Part shown: positions 14,248 to 23,104 of the stretch, in pieces
Numbering within the stretch: the stretch's first letter is position 1
Layout of the letters: the number at the start of each line of letters is the position of its first letter
NCBI GenBank assembly: GCA_009693105.1
Contig: SHXV01000012.1
Coordinates: 1 to 33,982 of the forward strand
DNA: 33,982 bases
Direction of reading: 5' to 3'
Source of the DNA: Dehalococcoidia bacterium
GTDB lineage: Bacteria; Chloroflexota; Dehalococcoidia; SHXV01
The notes under the pieces: model-generated
Seen by the model: only the letters and a program-made list of their open reading frames with translations
What the model was told of the DNA's origin: nothing
The model's database searches: none
Made by a program: the position numbers and the translations under genes

Positions 14248-16800
14248 ATGCCAGAAGTGGAGATGCGACCGGACACCCCCTTGTCCGATATCCGTGTTAT
14301 TGAGCTGGCCGATGAGCAGGCGGAGTACTGCGGCCGGGTGCTTTCCGGGCTGGGCGCCGATGTGATCAAGGTCGAACCGCCGCAGGGCAGCCCTACCCGT
14401 CGCATCGGGCCGTTCTATCAGGACCGGGAAGACCCTGAGGGCTCCCTCTACTTCTGGCACTACAACCTGGGAAAGAAATCGGCCGTCATCGATATCGAGA
14501 CGGGGCCGGGCAACCAGCAATTCCTGGACCTGCTGGCCACCGCTGACGTTTTCCTGGAATCGACGCAGCGGGGCTATCTGGAAGGGCTTGGTCTGGGCAG
14601 GGAGGCGCTGCAACAACGCTACCCCAACCTGATCATCGCCCGCGTATCTCCCTTCGGCGACGAAGGGCCGTGGGCTGACTACAAGGGGAGCGACCTGGTT
14701 CACCTGGCGATGGGCGGCCCCATGATGTTCACGGGCTACGCCCCCCGGCCGGACGGCACGTATGAGCTGCCGCCCATCGCCCCGCAGGCGTGGCACGCCT
14801 ACCACATCGCGGGGGAGCTGCTGCTCATCGGCGTGCTGGGGGCGCTGCTCCACCGCCGGGAGACGGGTGAGGGCCAGTACGTGACCTGCCCCGTGCACCA
14901 GGCGGTGGCCTGCAATACCTCGCCCGATCTACTGCGCTGGGTGTTCAACCGCTCCAAGCTCTCCCGCGCCCCCTTCGCCCAGCTCGCCCCCTCCAAGGAC
15001 GGCAGGCTGTTCTTGGCCTCTCCCCCGACCGTGGGAGTGAAGACGAACTGGGACAAGTTCGTAGACTTCATGGACGGCCACAAGAGCGCCGCCGACCTGC
15101 GTGATGAGCGCTACCAGGTGATGGGCGACCGTTCCCTGCAGGCGGACCCGGAGATGAGCGCCCACGTGCGGGAAGCGATCGCCCGGCTCGTCGGCAAGTA
15201 CACGGCGGCGGACGTGCCCTGGCAGGAAGCACAGGAGAACGGCTTCCTCTGGGGGCCGGTACGGCACGCCCACGAGAACGCGCTCGATGAACACTGGCGG
15301 AAGCGGGGAACGATTGCGGATGTGGAGCACGAGGACCTGGGCCGGACGTTCCCCTACCCCGTGGCCAAGTGGGCCTCCGACACCACCACATGGCGCATAG
15401 GGCCGCGCGCGCCCCACATCGGCGAGCACACGGCGGAGGTGATGGCGGGCCTGCCACGCCGGGCCGTGCGCATCGAGGTGCGCCCGACGGCGGACCAGCG
15501 CCGCTCCCGGCTGGGCAAGCCCTTCGCCCTGCACGGCGTGCGTATCCTCGATTTCACCTGGTGGCTGGCATCGGGCGGGGCGCCGCGTTATCTCTCCGCG
15601 CTGGGGGCGGAGAACATCAAGGTGGAGTGGAAGGGCGCGCCCGATCTTCGTACCGGCGCATTCTGGGGGCACTTGCCCGTCGGCGGGCGGGAAGCGCGCA
15701 GGAACGCGACGGGGCCGGTGCCGCCGGACCTGAGCACCAATAACCACAACGGCGAGTTCAACGACTGGCACGCCGGCCAGCGCGGCATCTCCCTCAACGT
15801 GCGCAACCCGAAGGGGTTGGAGATCGCGAAGCGGCTCATCGCCACGTCAGACATCGTCGTCGAAGGCTTCTCCCCCGGCGTCATGGCAAGCTGGGGTCTG
15901 GGCTACGGCGTGATGAAGGAGCTGAAGCCGGACATCATCTACGCGCAACAGTCCGGATTCGGGCAGAGCGGCATCTACGGCAAGTACCGCTCGTTCGATA
16001 TGCTTTCCGCCGCGATGGCCGGGGTGCTGGAGATGGCCGGGCTGCCGGAGCCCGCCCCGCCGGTGGGCTGGGGCTACGTGTTCATGGACTGGTTCGGCGC
16101 CTTCAACCTTGCCGCCGCCATGCTGACGGCGCTGAACTACAAGGCGCGCACCGGCAAGGGCCAGTGGATCGATTCCGCCCACGCGGAGGGCGGCATTTTC
16201 CTGAACGGCGTGACCATGCTGGACTGGGCGGCGAACGGAAGGGAGTGGCATCGCACCGGCAACCGCTCCCCGCACAAGGCGGCGGCGCCGCACGGGGCGT
16301 ACCGCTGCGAGGGCGCCGATCGCTGGGTCACGATCGCCTGCTTCACGGAGAGCGAGTGGGAGGCGCTCTGCGCGGTGGCGGCTCACCCGGAATGGCGCTC
16401 CGATCCGCGCTTCCGCACGTTGAAGGACCGCGTCGCCAACCAGGACGCGCTGGATGCCGCCCTGGAGGGTTGGACGTCCACGCAGGAACGCTACGCCGTC
16501 ATGCACCGGCTACAGGGGGCCGGCATCGCCGCAGGGGTGTGCCAGGACGCGGAGGACCGCTGCGAGAGCGATCCGCAACTGGCGGCGCTCAACTGGCTCA
16601 CCGAGCTGGACCAGACCGAGATGGGCCGGTGGCCGGTGAGGGAGGTGCCCGTGAAGATGAGCGGGACGCCCCCCTTCATGGGCGGCGACATCGACCGGGG
16701 AGCGCCCTGCTACGGCGAGGACAACGAGTACGTGTTCGGGGAGCTGCTGGGCATGTCATCGCAGCAGGTCCGCGATCTGGCCGAAGAGGGCATCATCTAG
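14248..16800 (+). CDS. Tandem-domain CaiB/BaiF (class III) CoA-transferase 3, divergent
   Basis: This 850-residue protein has two class III CoA-transferase units. The first (about 12-400) opens DIRVIELADEQAEYCGRVLSG; the second (about 428-850) opens GVRILDFTWWLASGGAPR. Both have the LGAdvIKVE strand and the GxGQ motif. At the position of the catalytic Asp the first half has Gln218 (GEGQYVTCPVHQ) and the second Glu647 (GKGQWIDSAHAE), so neither half has the classical Asp. Glu at this place is common in annotated CaiB-family proteins and may be functional; Gln is unlikely to form the acyl anhydride. It is distinct from the other two fused proteins, being longer with a full-length first half. 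ATG 14248 is preceded by GAAGGGAG at seven bases; the track start at 14176 is rejected. The substrate is unknown. Confidence 0.87.
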   Translation: MPEVEMRPDTPLSDIRVIELADEQAEYCGRVLSGLGADVIKVEPPQGSPTRRIGPFYQDREDPEGSLYFWHYNLGKKSAVIDIETGPGNQQFLDLLATADVFLESTQRGYLEGLGLGREALQQRYPNLIIARVSPFGDEGPWADYKGSDLVHLAMGGPMMFTGYAPRPDGTYELPPIAPQAWHAYHIAGELLLIGVLGALLHRRETGEGQYVTCPVHQAVACNTSPDLLRWVFNRSKLSRAPFAQLAPSKDGRLFLASPPTVGVKTNWDKFVDFMDGHKSAADLRDERYQVMGDRSLQADPEMSAHVREAIARLVGKYTAADVPWQEAQENGFLWGPVRHAHENALDEHWRKRGTIADVEHEDLGRTFPYPVAKWASDTTTWRIGPRAPHIGEHTAEVMAGLPRRAVRIEVRPTADQRRSRLGKPFALHGVRILDFTWWLASGGAPRYLSALGAENIKVEWKGAPDLRTGAFWGHLPVGGREARRNATGPVPPDLSTNNHNGEFNDWHAGQRGISLNVRNPKGLEIAKRLIATSDIVVEGFSPGVMASWGLGYGVMKELKPDIIYAQQSGFGQSGIYGKYRSFDMLSAAMAGVLEMAGLPEPAPPVGWGYVFMDWFGAFNLAAAMLTALNYKARTGKGQWIDSAHAEGGIFLNGVTMLDWAANGREWHRTGNRSPHKAAAPHGAYRCEGADRWVTIACFTESEWEALCAVAAHPEWRSDPRFRTLKDRVANQDALDAALEGWTSTQERYAVMHRLQGAGIAAGVCQDAEDRCESDPQLAALNWLTELDQTEMGRWPVREVPVKMSGTPPFMGGDIDRGAPCYGEDNEYVFGELLGMSSQQVRDLAEEGII

Positions 16801-16814
16801 CCCGGCCGCGCGAC

Positions 16815-17045
16815 TTAGTCAGCCCGCCCAGCGATAGCGCGCAACATCCACCAGAGTGCGGCGAGGATGATGAGGACGGTCTGCAGAATCGCCCAGAGTA
16901 AGTAAAACGTCGCGTAGAGACCGAAAATCAAAGCCGGGATCAGAACCGGAAGCGAAACAATCCAGTGAATGCGTCCGAGTTGGTCAGCAACCCACCATAA
17001 GACGGCTGACGCGAGCCCCATTGCCAATACGCCTAGCCATGTCAT
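16815..17045 (-). CDS. Small hypothetical membrane protein
   Basis: This 76-residue ORF encodes two or three hydrophobic segments (LGVLAMGLASAVLWWVADQL, then VSLPVLIPALIFGLYATFY and LLWAILQTVLIILAALWWML) with a short basic tail (RAIAGRAD). The Trp/Leu-rich composition and helix spacing look like a genuine membrane protein, but I do not recognise a family. No Shine-Dalgarno precedes the ATG. Local GC looks lower than in the neighbouring genes. It is convergent with CoA-transferase 3, 14 bp from its stop. It could be an unselected ORF. Confidence 0.5.
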   Translation of the reverse strand: MTWLGVLAMGLASAVLWWVADQLGRIHWIVSLPVLIPALIFGLYATFYLLWAILQTVLIILAALWWMLRAIAGRAD

Positions 17046-17209
17046 GAGTATCTGGACAAAAGCTACCGTCGTGACCGTACCGGCCGCGAGCGTGCGGTCG
17101 CGCGCCTGGCGAAACGGGTTCAGCGGTATGCTGAACGTGACCTCTCCCTCGCCCCGTCGTCCATTTGCCCTCCCATTACATGGTTAAGAGATCTCGCATC
17201 CCTCCCCAG

Positions 17210-17617
17210 CTACGCCCGCTCGAAGACGGGGAGCTTGAAGGGGCCGGCCGCGTCCTCGCAATCGATAAAGGTCAGCTTCACCGGCAGCTCGAAGGAGATG
17301 TCCTTCCAGGTGAAGCCCTGCGGGTTGCTCAGGAACTGGGGGCCTTCCTCCAGCTTCACCACGATGCAATCCACGGGGGGCGGCAGTTCATCGTAGTACT
17401 GCCGCTCAAACGTGCAGAAACTGACCACCTTGCCCCGTCCGGACAGCGGCTTCCACTCAAGGTCAAACGTGCCGCAGGTGTCGCACACGGGCATCGGTGG
17501 CCAGAAGGTGCGGTTGCAGCGAGAGCAGCTCTGGAGTCGAAGCTCCCCCTGATTGCAGTACTGCCAGAAGGTGTCGTGGACGCCCCCCAGCGTTCGATCC
17601 GGTCGCTTCTGTGCCAT
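17210..17617 (-). CDS. DUF35 OB-fold/zinc-ribbon protein, partner of the thiolase-like protein
   Basis: This 135-residue protein has an N-terminal helix (VHDTFWQYCNQGELRLQSC) and a rubredoxin-like zinc ribbon with Cys31/34 and Cys45/48 (CSRC..CDTC). A C-terminal OB fold follows (GRGKVVSFCTFERQYY..PPPVDCIVVKLEEG). DUF35 proteins form complexes with thiolase-like proteins and bind the acyl-CoA. Known examples are ChsH2-DUF35 with Ltp2 in steroid side-chain cleavage and the DUF35 partner of archaeal HMG-CoA synthase/thiolase. It starts 2 bp after the thiolase-like stop, with GGGGAG overlapping the end of that gene, so the two are one translational unit. Confidence 0.92.
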   Translation of the reverse strand: MAQKRPDRTLGGVHDTFWQYCNQGELRLQSCSRCNRTFWPPMPVCDTCGTFDLEWKPLSGRGKVVSFCTFERQYYDELPPPVDCIVVKLEEGPQFLSNPQGFTWKDISFELPVKLTFIDCEDAAGPFKLPVFERA

Positions 17618-17619
17618 CG

Positions 17620-18810
17620 CTACGCTCCCCGCCGGAAGATAAAGGGGTACGCCCCAATCATGCTGCAGTGGCAGAACATCGATGTCTCAACGTCCTTCAC
17701 CTGGCGCGCTCCCGCCTCATGGCGAAGCTGGCGCACCGCCTCCACCACGTGGTTCCAGCCCATCATGTAAGACTCCGACATCATGCCGCCGCTCGTGTTC
17801 ACCGGCAGCTCCCCGCCCAGGCCGATCCGTCCATCCTGGCAAAACTCCAGGCCCTCGCCCTGCTTGGTGAAGCCGAACCCCTCCAGGTAGATCGGGACGT
17901 GCACGGTGGCCGCGTCATACGGCTGCAGGTGGTCGATGTCCTTCGGGCTCATGCCCGCCATATCGAACGCCTGCTTCCCGGAGGTGCTGAGGTAGGTGTA
18001 AAACATGTCCTCCACCAGCCACTGCATCTGGGTGTTGTCCTTGCCCCCGGTGGTGACGCCGTAGCCATCGACGAGGACGGGTGCGTGGGGAAGGTCCTTC
18101 GCCTTGTCGGCGCGACGCAGGATGATGCAGACGCCGCCATCGTTCACCAGGCAGTAGTCGAACAGGTGGAGGGGACGGCAGACGTAGCGGGACTGCATAT
18201 AGTCGTCCAGCGTCATCGGCCGGTCATGCATGACGGCGTTGGGGTTGAGCGTGGCGTGGTTGCGGATGGTCACCGCGACCGCGCCCAGCTGCTCCTCCGT
18301 GCTGCCGTACTTCAGCTGGTGGTGCTTGAACATGAGGGCCCAGTGCGCGCCCTGCGAGCTCCAGCCCCAGGGGTGGTAGTAGTAGTAAGACATCGGGCCG
18401 CCGCGAATCTGGGCCCCGCCATAGCGGACGCCCATCGAGCGCTGGGCCAGCCCGTAGACCAGCGCAACGGTCTCGCACTGGCCGCTGTAGATCGCGTTGA
18501 CCGCGGCGGACATCGTGTCCCAGATGGAGCCGCTGGTGTTCAGCTTGGGCTGGATTCCCAGCAGCTCCGCCATCCGCTCGTGGATAACGGGGCCGCTCAC
18601 GCCCAGCCCATCGATGTCCTCTTTCTTGAGGCCGCTGTCCTCAAGGGCGCGATAAAAGGCCTTCATCGCCAGCCCTTCCGAATCGAGGAAGTGGTAGTTG
18701 GGGTCCTTCACGCGGGCCGCGGCGTAATCGGCGTGGTAATCCGTGTCCCCCACACCGACGATCGCGACCTTGCCGCTCATGTCACGCATGCGAGCGAGAT
18801 CGTATCCCAT
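17620..18810 (-). CDS. Thiolase-like protein (SCP2/Ltp type), probably an acyl-CoA aldolase
   Basis: This 396-residue thiolase-superfamily protein opens KVAIVGVGDTDYH. The segment where thiolases carry the acylated Cys reads NTSGSIWDTMSAAVNAIYSG and has no Cys. The C-terminal GGxxxxGHPxG motif reads SGGMMSESYMMGWNHVVEAVRQLR, with Tyr where thiolases have the catalytic His. These are traits of lipid-transfer-protein-like members such as Ltp2, which act as retro-aldolases on beta-hydroxyacyl-CoA together with a DUF35 partner, encoded here 2 bp downstream. A role in cleaving a branched or tertiary hydroxyacyl-CoA is therefore favoured over beta-ketothiolysis. The ATG at 18810 is chosen because AAGGAG lies six bases upstream; the ATG at 18816 abuts the SD. 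Confidence 0.85.
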   Translation of the reverse strand: MGYDLARMRDMSGKVAIVGVGDTDYHADYAAARVKDPNYHFLDSEGLAMKAFYRALEDSGLKKEDIDGLGVSGPVIHERMAELLGIQPKLNTSGSIWDTMSAAVNAIYSGQCETVALVYGLAQRSMGVRYGGAQIRGGPMSYYYYHPWGWSSQGAHWALMFKHHQLKYGSTEEQLGAVAVTIRNHATLNPNAVMHDRPMTLDDYMQSRYVCRPLHLFDYCLVNDGGVCIILRRADKAKDLPHAPVLVDGYGVTTGGKDNTQMQWLVEDMFYTYLSTSGKQAFDMAGMSPKDIDHLQPYDAATVHVPIYLEGFGFTKQGEGLEFCQDGRIGLGGELPVNTSGGMMSESYMMGWNHVVEAVRQLRHEAGARQVKDVETSMFCHCSMIGAYPFIFRRGA

Positions 18811-18885
18811 GCGCATCTCCTTTCCCTCTGTTTGTTGAGTGGGTGACTGTACACCCCCGGCCGCCGGATTACCAACGCCTCACAC

Positions 18886-18918
18886 GCTGAACCCGGAAAG
18901 GGGCTCGCCGGGTTCAGC
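18886..18918 (-). terminator. Hairpin terminator of the 1-Cys peroxiredoxin gene
   Basis: GCTGAACCCGG and CCGGGTTCAGC form a perfect 11-bp stem with an 11-base loop, about 32 bp past the stop of the minus-strand peroxiredoxin gene and before the thiolase-like gene. No T-run follows, so it may slow or end transcription with Rho help. Confidence 0.55.
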
Positions 18919-18949
18919 CACCCTTGCCGGGACGTGCCGTGGTTGGCGG

Positions 18950-19585
<636 letters not shown>

Positions 19586-19751
19586 GTCAGTCCTCCTTGC
19601 TTTGCTGGCGTTCGGGGGTCACATTGTTGCACATTGCGGCAGGGAGTCAAGGGAGCGCCGTGCGGAGCATTGCCCCGGTGGCGTATCATCGGTGGCGCAT
19701 AGCCGCGTACGGCGTCTACCCATGTTTCTTCGAGATGGAGGGAGTTCTCTT

Positions 19752-22115
19752 ATGGCTGGTCCACTCACAGGCATCCGCGTCATCGATTGTTCCGAGCGGT
19801 CGCCCGCGACCGCCGTGGCGGGGATGATCTTCGCCGACCTTGGCGCGGAGGTGATCCGCGTGGAGCCGCAGGGCGGCGATCCGCTGCGGACGCTGGCCGC
19901 ATCGCGCGTCTGGCTGCGGGGGCAGAAGAGCGTCATCGTGGGCCCGGAGCAGGTACGGGACGGCTCCTGGGCCCGGCTCCGCGACTCCGCCGATATTGTC
20001 CTGGACACGGCGCACCCCTGGACCGCGAAGCCTGCTGGGCTGCTGGACGGCTGGGAAGCGAACGAGCGTCAGATCCTGTGCGTGCTCACGGCGAACCCGG
20101 AAGCCGTGGCCGACGCGACCAACGGGCCGCGCCTGGGACAGCCCGTGTACGGCGAGCTGATCGAGAGCAAGTTCGGTTTTCAGGATGTCCAGGCGGGCCA
20201 CCGGGACGGGCCGATCTTCCTCGGCTGGCCACACGCGGCCTACGGGGCGGCCTGGCTGATCCAGATCGGCGTACTGGGCGCGCTGTACGAGCGGGAGCAC
20301 ACGGGGAAGGGGCAGGCGATCACCACGTCCCTCCTCGATGGCATGGCCATCCTGTCCGCCGGCCGCTGGGGCGGCGGCGACAAGGTGGTGGCCATGCCAT
20401 CGCCGCGCATGCGGGGGAACGTGCTGGGCACCACCCGCGCCGTCGTATCGCTGTTCGAGTGTGGCGATGGGAAGTGGGTGCAGACGCACACGTATTCGCG
20501 GGGCGCCTTCGACCGGATGATGGAGATCGTGGAGCGTCCCGACCTGGTGGATCCCACTATCACTTCCCCGGTGGCTCAGCTGGAGCCGGCGGTGGCGGAG
20601 GAGATGTGGGACTACCTGAGGAAGAAGTACAAAACGCGTCCGGCGCAGGAATGGTTCGACGCGCTGTGCGCGGCGGACGTCCCCTGCCAGATCGCCAACC
20701 CGCCAGGAGACTCACTCTGGCTGGAGCAGCTCCGCGTCAATGAGCAGATCGACATCTCCCCGGAAGGCATCCGCCAGCTGGGCAAGGTGGCGCGCTTCAG
20801 CCGCACCCAGATCGAGATCGACCGGCGAACGCCGAAGCCCGGCGAGCACACGGCCGCGCTTCTCGGCGCGCCGGCGCCGGGCAGCAACGGACGGCACCCG
20901 AACGCGGCCGCCTCCACGAAGAAGGTGGGGCCGCTGGATGGCGTGCTGGTGTTGGACTTCGGGTTCTTCATCGCCGGGCCGTTCTCGCTCCGGATGCTGG
21001 CCGATCTGGGCGCACGCGTGATCAAGATCGAGGAGCTGAGCGGCGACCCGATGCGCGGGCCCAACAGCAGCTTCCTCTCCGCTCACCGGGGCAAGGAAAG
21101 CCTCTCCGTCAACCTGAAGACGGAGGAGGGGCGAGAGGCCGTGTATGAGCTGGTCCGCCGCGCCGACATTGTCCACCACAACATGCGCGCCGGGGCGACG
21201 ACTCGCCTCGCCATCGATTACGAGACGCTGAGCACAATCAACCCGCGCATCATCTACTGCCACTCCTCCGGCTACGGCAACGCCGGCCCATGGTCCCACC
21301 TCCCCGCCTTCGAGCCGCTCCATTCTGCCGCCACGGGCCTGCTCAACCGCACGGCCGGGGAAGGCAACCCGCCAATGATGTACCTCTCCCACATGGACAT
21401 CGGCTGCGGCCTCACCTCTGCGGTCATGGTGCTGGCGGCGCTGGCGGAGCGGGAACGCAGCGGCAAGGGGCAGTACTTTGAAGTGCCCCAGATCGGGGCG
21501 GGGCTGCTGGCGTGCTCGGACATCTTCATCGAGGGTGACAAGGTCTCGGAGACCTTCCCCCTCGACTCCAAACAACGCGGCCACGCCCCCACGAACGCGC
21601 TGTACCAGACGAGCACCGGCTGGATCACGCTGGCCTGCTACTGCGAGCAGGAGTGGCAGGGCGTGCGCCGGGCCCTGGCCGACGCCGCTCTGCCCTGGAA
21701 AAGCTACGCGGAGGCTCGCGGGGAGCGCATGGGCGCAAGCGCGATCAGCGCGGCGCTGGATGCGGCCTTCGCCGGCATGACGACGCTGGAGGCGCAGCGC
21801 CGGCTGGATGCGGAGGGCGTGCCCTGCACGGTGCCGACGCCGCTGGATCAGCAGCGCTTGCTCGTTGAGCCCCAACTGCACGATCTGGGCGTGGTCGTGC
21901 TGGAGAACCACCCGGAGCTGGGGACGATCTGGGAGACTGGCCACACCATCCGGTTCGGGCGATCCACGGAGCGGCACGCCCGTCCGGCGCCGGTCATCGG
22001 CCAGAACACGGCCGCCATCCTGCGGGAGATCGGCAGGACCGATGCCCAGATCGCGACGCTGCTGGAGCAGCAGGTGGTTCGTGCCGCCGATTGGCGGGAG
22101 CCGGTAGAGACATAA
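19752..22115 (+). CDS. Tandem-domain CaiB/BaiF (class III) CoA-transferase 2
   Basis: This 787-residue paralogue of CoA-transferase 1 has the same two-unit architecture. The first unit opens MAGPLTGIRVIDCSERSPAT, and the second opens at about 393 (GPLDGVLVLDFGFFIAGPFS). The catalytic Asp is present in the first half (Asp196, GKGQAITTSLLD) and replaced by Gly582 in the second (GKGQYFEVPQIG). The second half keeps the RIIYCHSSGYGNAGPW substrate-loop segment, nearly identical to paralogue 1. Likely a CoA transfer between two carboxylic acids in the cytosol; donors and acceptors are unknown. ATG 19752 has GGAGGGAG seven bases ahead; the 558-base extension in the ORF track crosses the divergent peroxiredoxin gene and is rejected. 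It ends just before a 22-bp hairpin. Confidence 0.88.
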   Translation: MAGPLTGIRVIDCSERSPATAVAGMIFADLGAEVIRVEPQGGDPLRTLAASRVWLRGQKSVIVGPEQVRDGSWARLRDSADIVLDTAHPWTAKPAGLLDGWEANERQILCVLTANPEAVADATNGPRLGQPVYGELIESKFGFQDVQAGHRDGPIFLGWPHAAYGAAWLIQIGVLGALYEREHTGKGQAITTSLLDGMAILSAGRWGGGDKVVAMPSPRMRGNVLGTTRAVVSLFECGDGKWVQTHTYSRGAFDRMMEIVERPDLVDPTITSPVAQLEPAVAEEMWDYLRKKYKTRPAQEWFDALCAADVPCQIANPPGDSLWLEQLRVNEQIDISPEGIRQLGKVARFSRTQIEIDRRTPKPGEHTAALLGAPAPGSNGRHPNAAASTKKVGPLDGVLVLDFGFFIAGPFSLRMLADLGARVIKIEELSGDPMRGPNSSFLSAHRGKESLSVNLKTEEGREAVYELVRRADIVHHNMRAGATTRLAIDYETLSTINPRIIYCHSSGYGNAGPWSHLPAFEPLHSAATGLLNRTAGEGNPPMMYLSHMDIGCGLTSAVMVLAALAERERSGKGQYFEVPQIGAGLLACSDIFIEGDKVSETFPLDSKQRGHAPTNALYQTSTGWITLACYCEQEWQGVRRALADAALPWKSYAEARGERMGASAISAALDAAFAGMTTLEAQRRLDAEGVPCTVPTPLDQQRLLVEPQLHDLGVVVLENHPELGTIWETGHTIRFGRSTERHARPAPVIGQNTAAILREIGRTDAQIATLLEQQVVRAADWREPVET

Positions 22116-22129
22116 CCACCAGGACACAG

Positions 22130-22178
22130 CCATGACGAAGAGAGGGGACCCCGTTTGGGTCCCCTCTCTTCGTCATGG
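22130..22178. terminator. Very long perfect hairpin (22-bp stem, 5-base loop)
   Basis: CCATGACGAAGAGAGGGGAC and the next two bases pair perfectly with the sequence ending GTCCCCTCTCTTCGTCATGG; the loop is CGTTT. It starts 14 bp after CoA-transferase 2 and lies before the convergent DUF1761 remnant, fitting a bidirectional terminator. No T-run is present on either side. Confidence 0.7.
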
Positions 22179-22190
22179 TCCTGGGAACCG

Positions 22191-22397
22191 TCAGGACCAG
22201 CTCGCCAGGATCCCTCCTTGCACGGCCAAGCTGATCAGCGAGTAGCCAGTGTTGATGAAATAGAGTTCGAGCGACCGGCGCTCGAACAGCACCATGTTCA
22301 CCGCGGTGGTGGCGAGAAAGCCTACGGCCACGATGACGCCGATGAACGCCCCTTCGCCAACGCTTGTCGCCCCGGACCAGGAGACGAACGCCGCCAC
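22191..22397 (-). pseudogene. DUF1761-like membrane protein remnant (C-terminal half)
   Basis: The 68-residue ORF (GTG start) looks like the C-terminal half of a DUF1761 protein: a GAFIGVIVAVGFLATTAVN helix, the family-type block NMVLFERRSLELYFINTGY and a last helix LISLAVQGGILASW. DUF1761 proteins are usually about 130 residues with four helices; here about two are left. In-frame sequence continues upstream (TPDFNVLAI) for about 60 bases without ATG until a stop. A GGAGGAGGAG stretch lies there but no start codon follows it at a useful distance. I therefore favour a decayed gene, although a short two-helix protein starting at GTG 22397 remains possible. Confidence 0.5.
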
Positions 22398-22465
22398 GAT
22401 GGCGAGGACGTTGAAATCCGGCGTTCTATGCCGACTCCTCCTCCACTGCGCGGACTATCCCGTTC

Positions 22466-22924
22466 CTACAGGGTCTTGATCGAAAGTTCGATGCTGTCCG
22501 CGGGCTTGACGTCGTATTGGACGTCGATCACCTTCCCGTCCTCACCGATGACGAAGTGGCTGCGGTGCACGCCCATGAAGGTGCGGTCGTTATACGTCCG
22601 TTCGCCCCACACGCCGTACGTATCACAGATGCCATGCTCCACATCCACCAGCAGGGGGAAGGGTAGCTCGAACTTCTGCTTGAACTGCTGATGCGACTCG
22701 ACATCGTCCGGGCTAACACCCAGCACGATGGCGTTCTTATCAGCGATGAGCGTGTAGTTGTCCCGGAAGCCGCAGGCCTGAATGGTGCAGCCTGGGGTGT
22801 CATCCTTGGGGTAGAAGTAGAGCACCACCCGCTTGCCGCGGTAATCGCTCAGCTTTACCTTTTTGCCGGTGTCGTCCACCGTCTCGAAGTCAGGAGCGGT
22901 GTCTCCAATCTTGATTTCGCTCAT
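22466..22924 (-). CDS. bcp: Thioredoxin-dependent thiol peroxidase (Bcp/PrxQ)
   Basis: This 152-residue peroxiredoxin of the Bcp/PrxQ class has the active site YPKDDTPGCTIQAC, with peroxidatic Cys46 and resolving Cys51 five residues later, the atypical 2-Cys arrangement within helix alpha2. The N-terminus IKIGDTAPDFETVDDTGKKV is typical. It removes hydrogen peroxide and alkyl hydroperoxides with thioredoxin as reductant. The start at 22924 has GGAAGGAG eight bases upstream; the longer track start is rejected. The gene is divergent from the MFS carrier at 23105, and the 180-bp gap carries only a candidate -10 for that carrier. Confidence 0.95.
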   Translation of the reverse strand: MSEIKIGDTAPDFETVDDTGKKVKLSDYRGKRVVLYFYPKDDTPGCTIQACGFRDNYTLIADKNAIVLGVSPDDVESHQQFKQKFELPFPLLVDVEHGICDTYGVWGERTYNDRTFMGVHRSHFVIGEDGKVIDVQYDVKPADSIELSIKTL

Positions 22925-23045
22925 TGCCGCACTCCTTCCCGGATACCCTAACCCCTCGGTTCGGGGCGTTCCCAAGTATGCGTCAAGCCCTCCCGCTTGT
23001 GAAGCGGCGTCCCACTAACGCATTCCGCGGCCGCGTGGGAGCGAC

Positions 23046-23051
23046 TATAGT
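23046..23051 (+). promoter_or_regulatory. Candidate -10 box for the MFS gene at 23105
   Basis: TATAGT lies within GCGACTATAGTGGGG, about 54 bases before the ATG. TTCCGC at 23023-23028 is at the right distance (17 bp) but is a poor -35 match. Confidence 0.4.
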
Positions 23052-23104
23052 GGGGCCAGATTTCGTCCGGCGCGGCCCGGTTGGGAAACGGCGGAGGCAG
23101 GCTG

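Noticed and set aside
17497-18846. 449-aa plus-strand ORF
   Set aside because: Antisense to the thiolase-like and DUF35 genes; a high-GC shadow frame with His/Val/Arg-rich composition.
20712-22133. 473-aa minus-strand ORF
   Set aside because: Antisense shadow of CoA-transferase 2; Arg/Gly/His-rich, no motifs, and the plus frame has clear family features.
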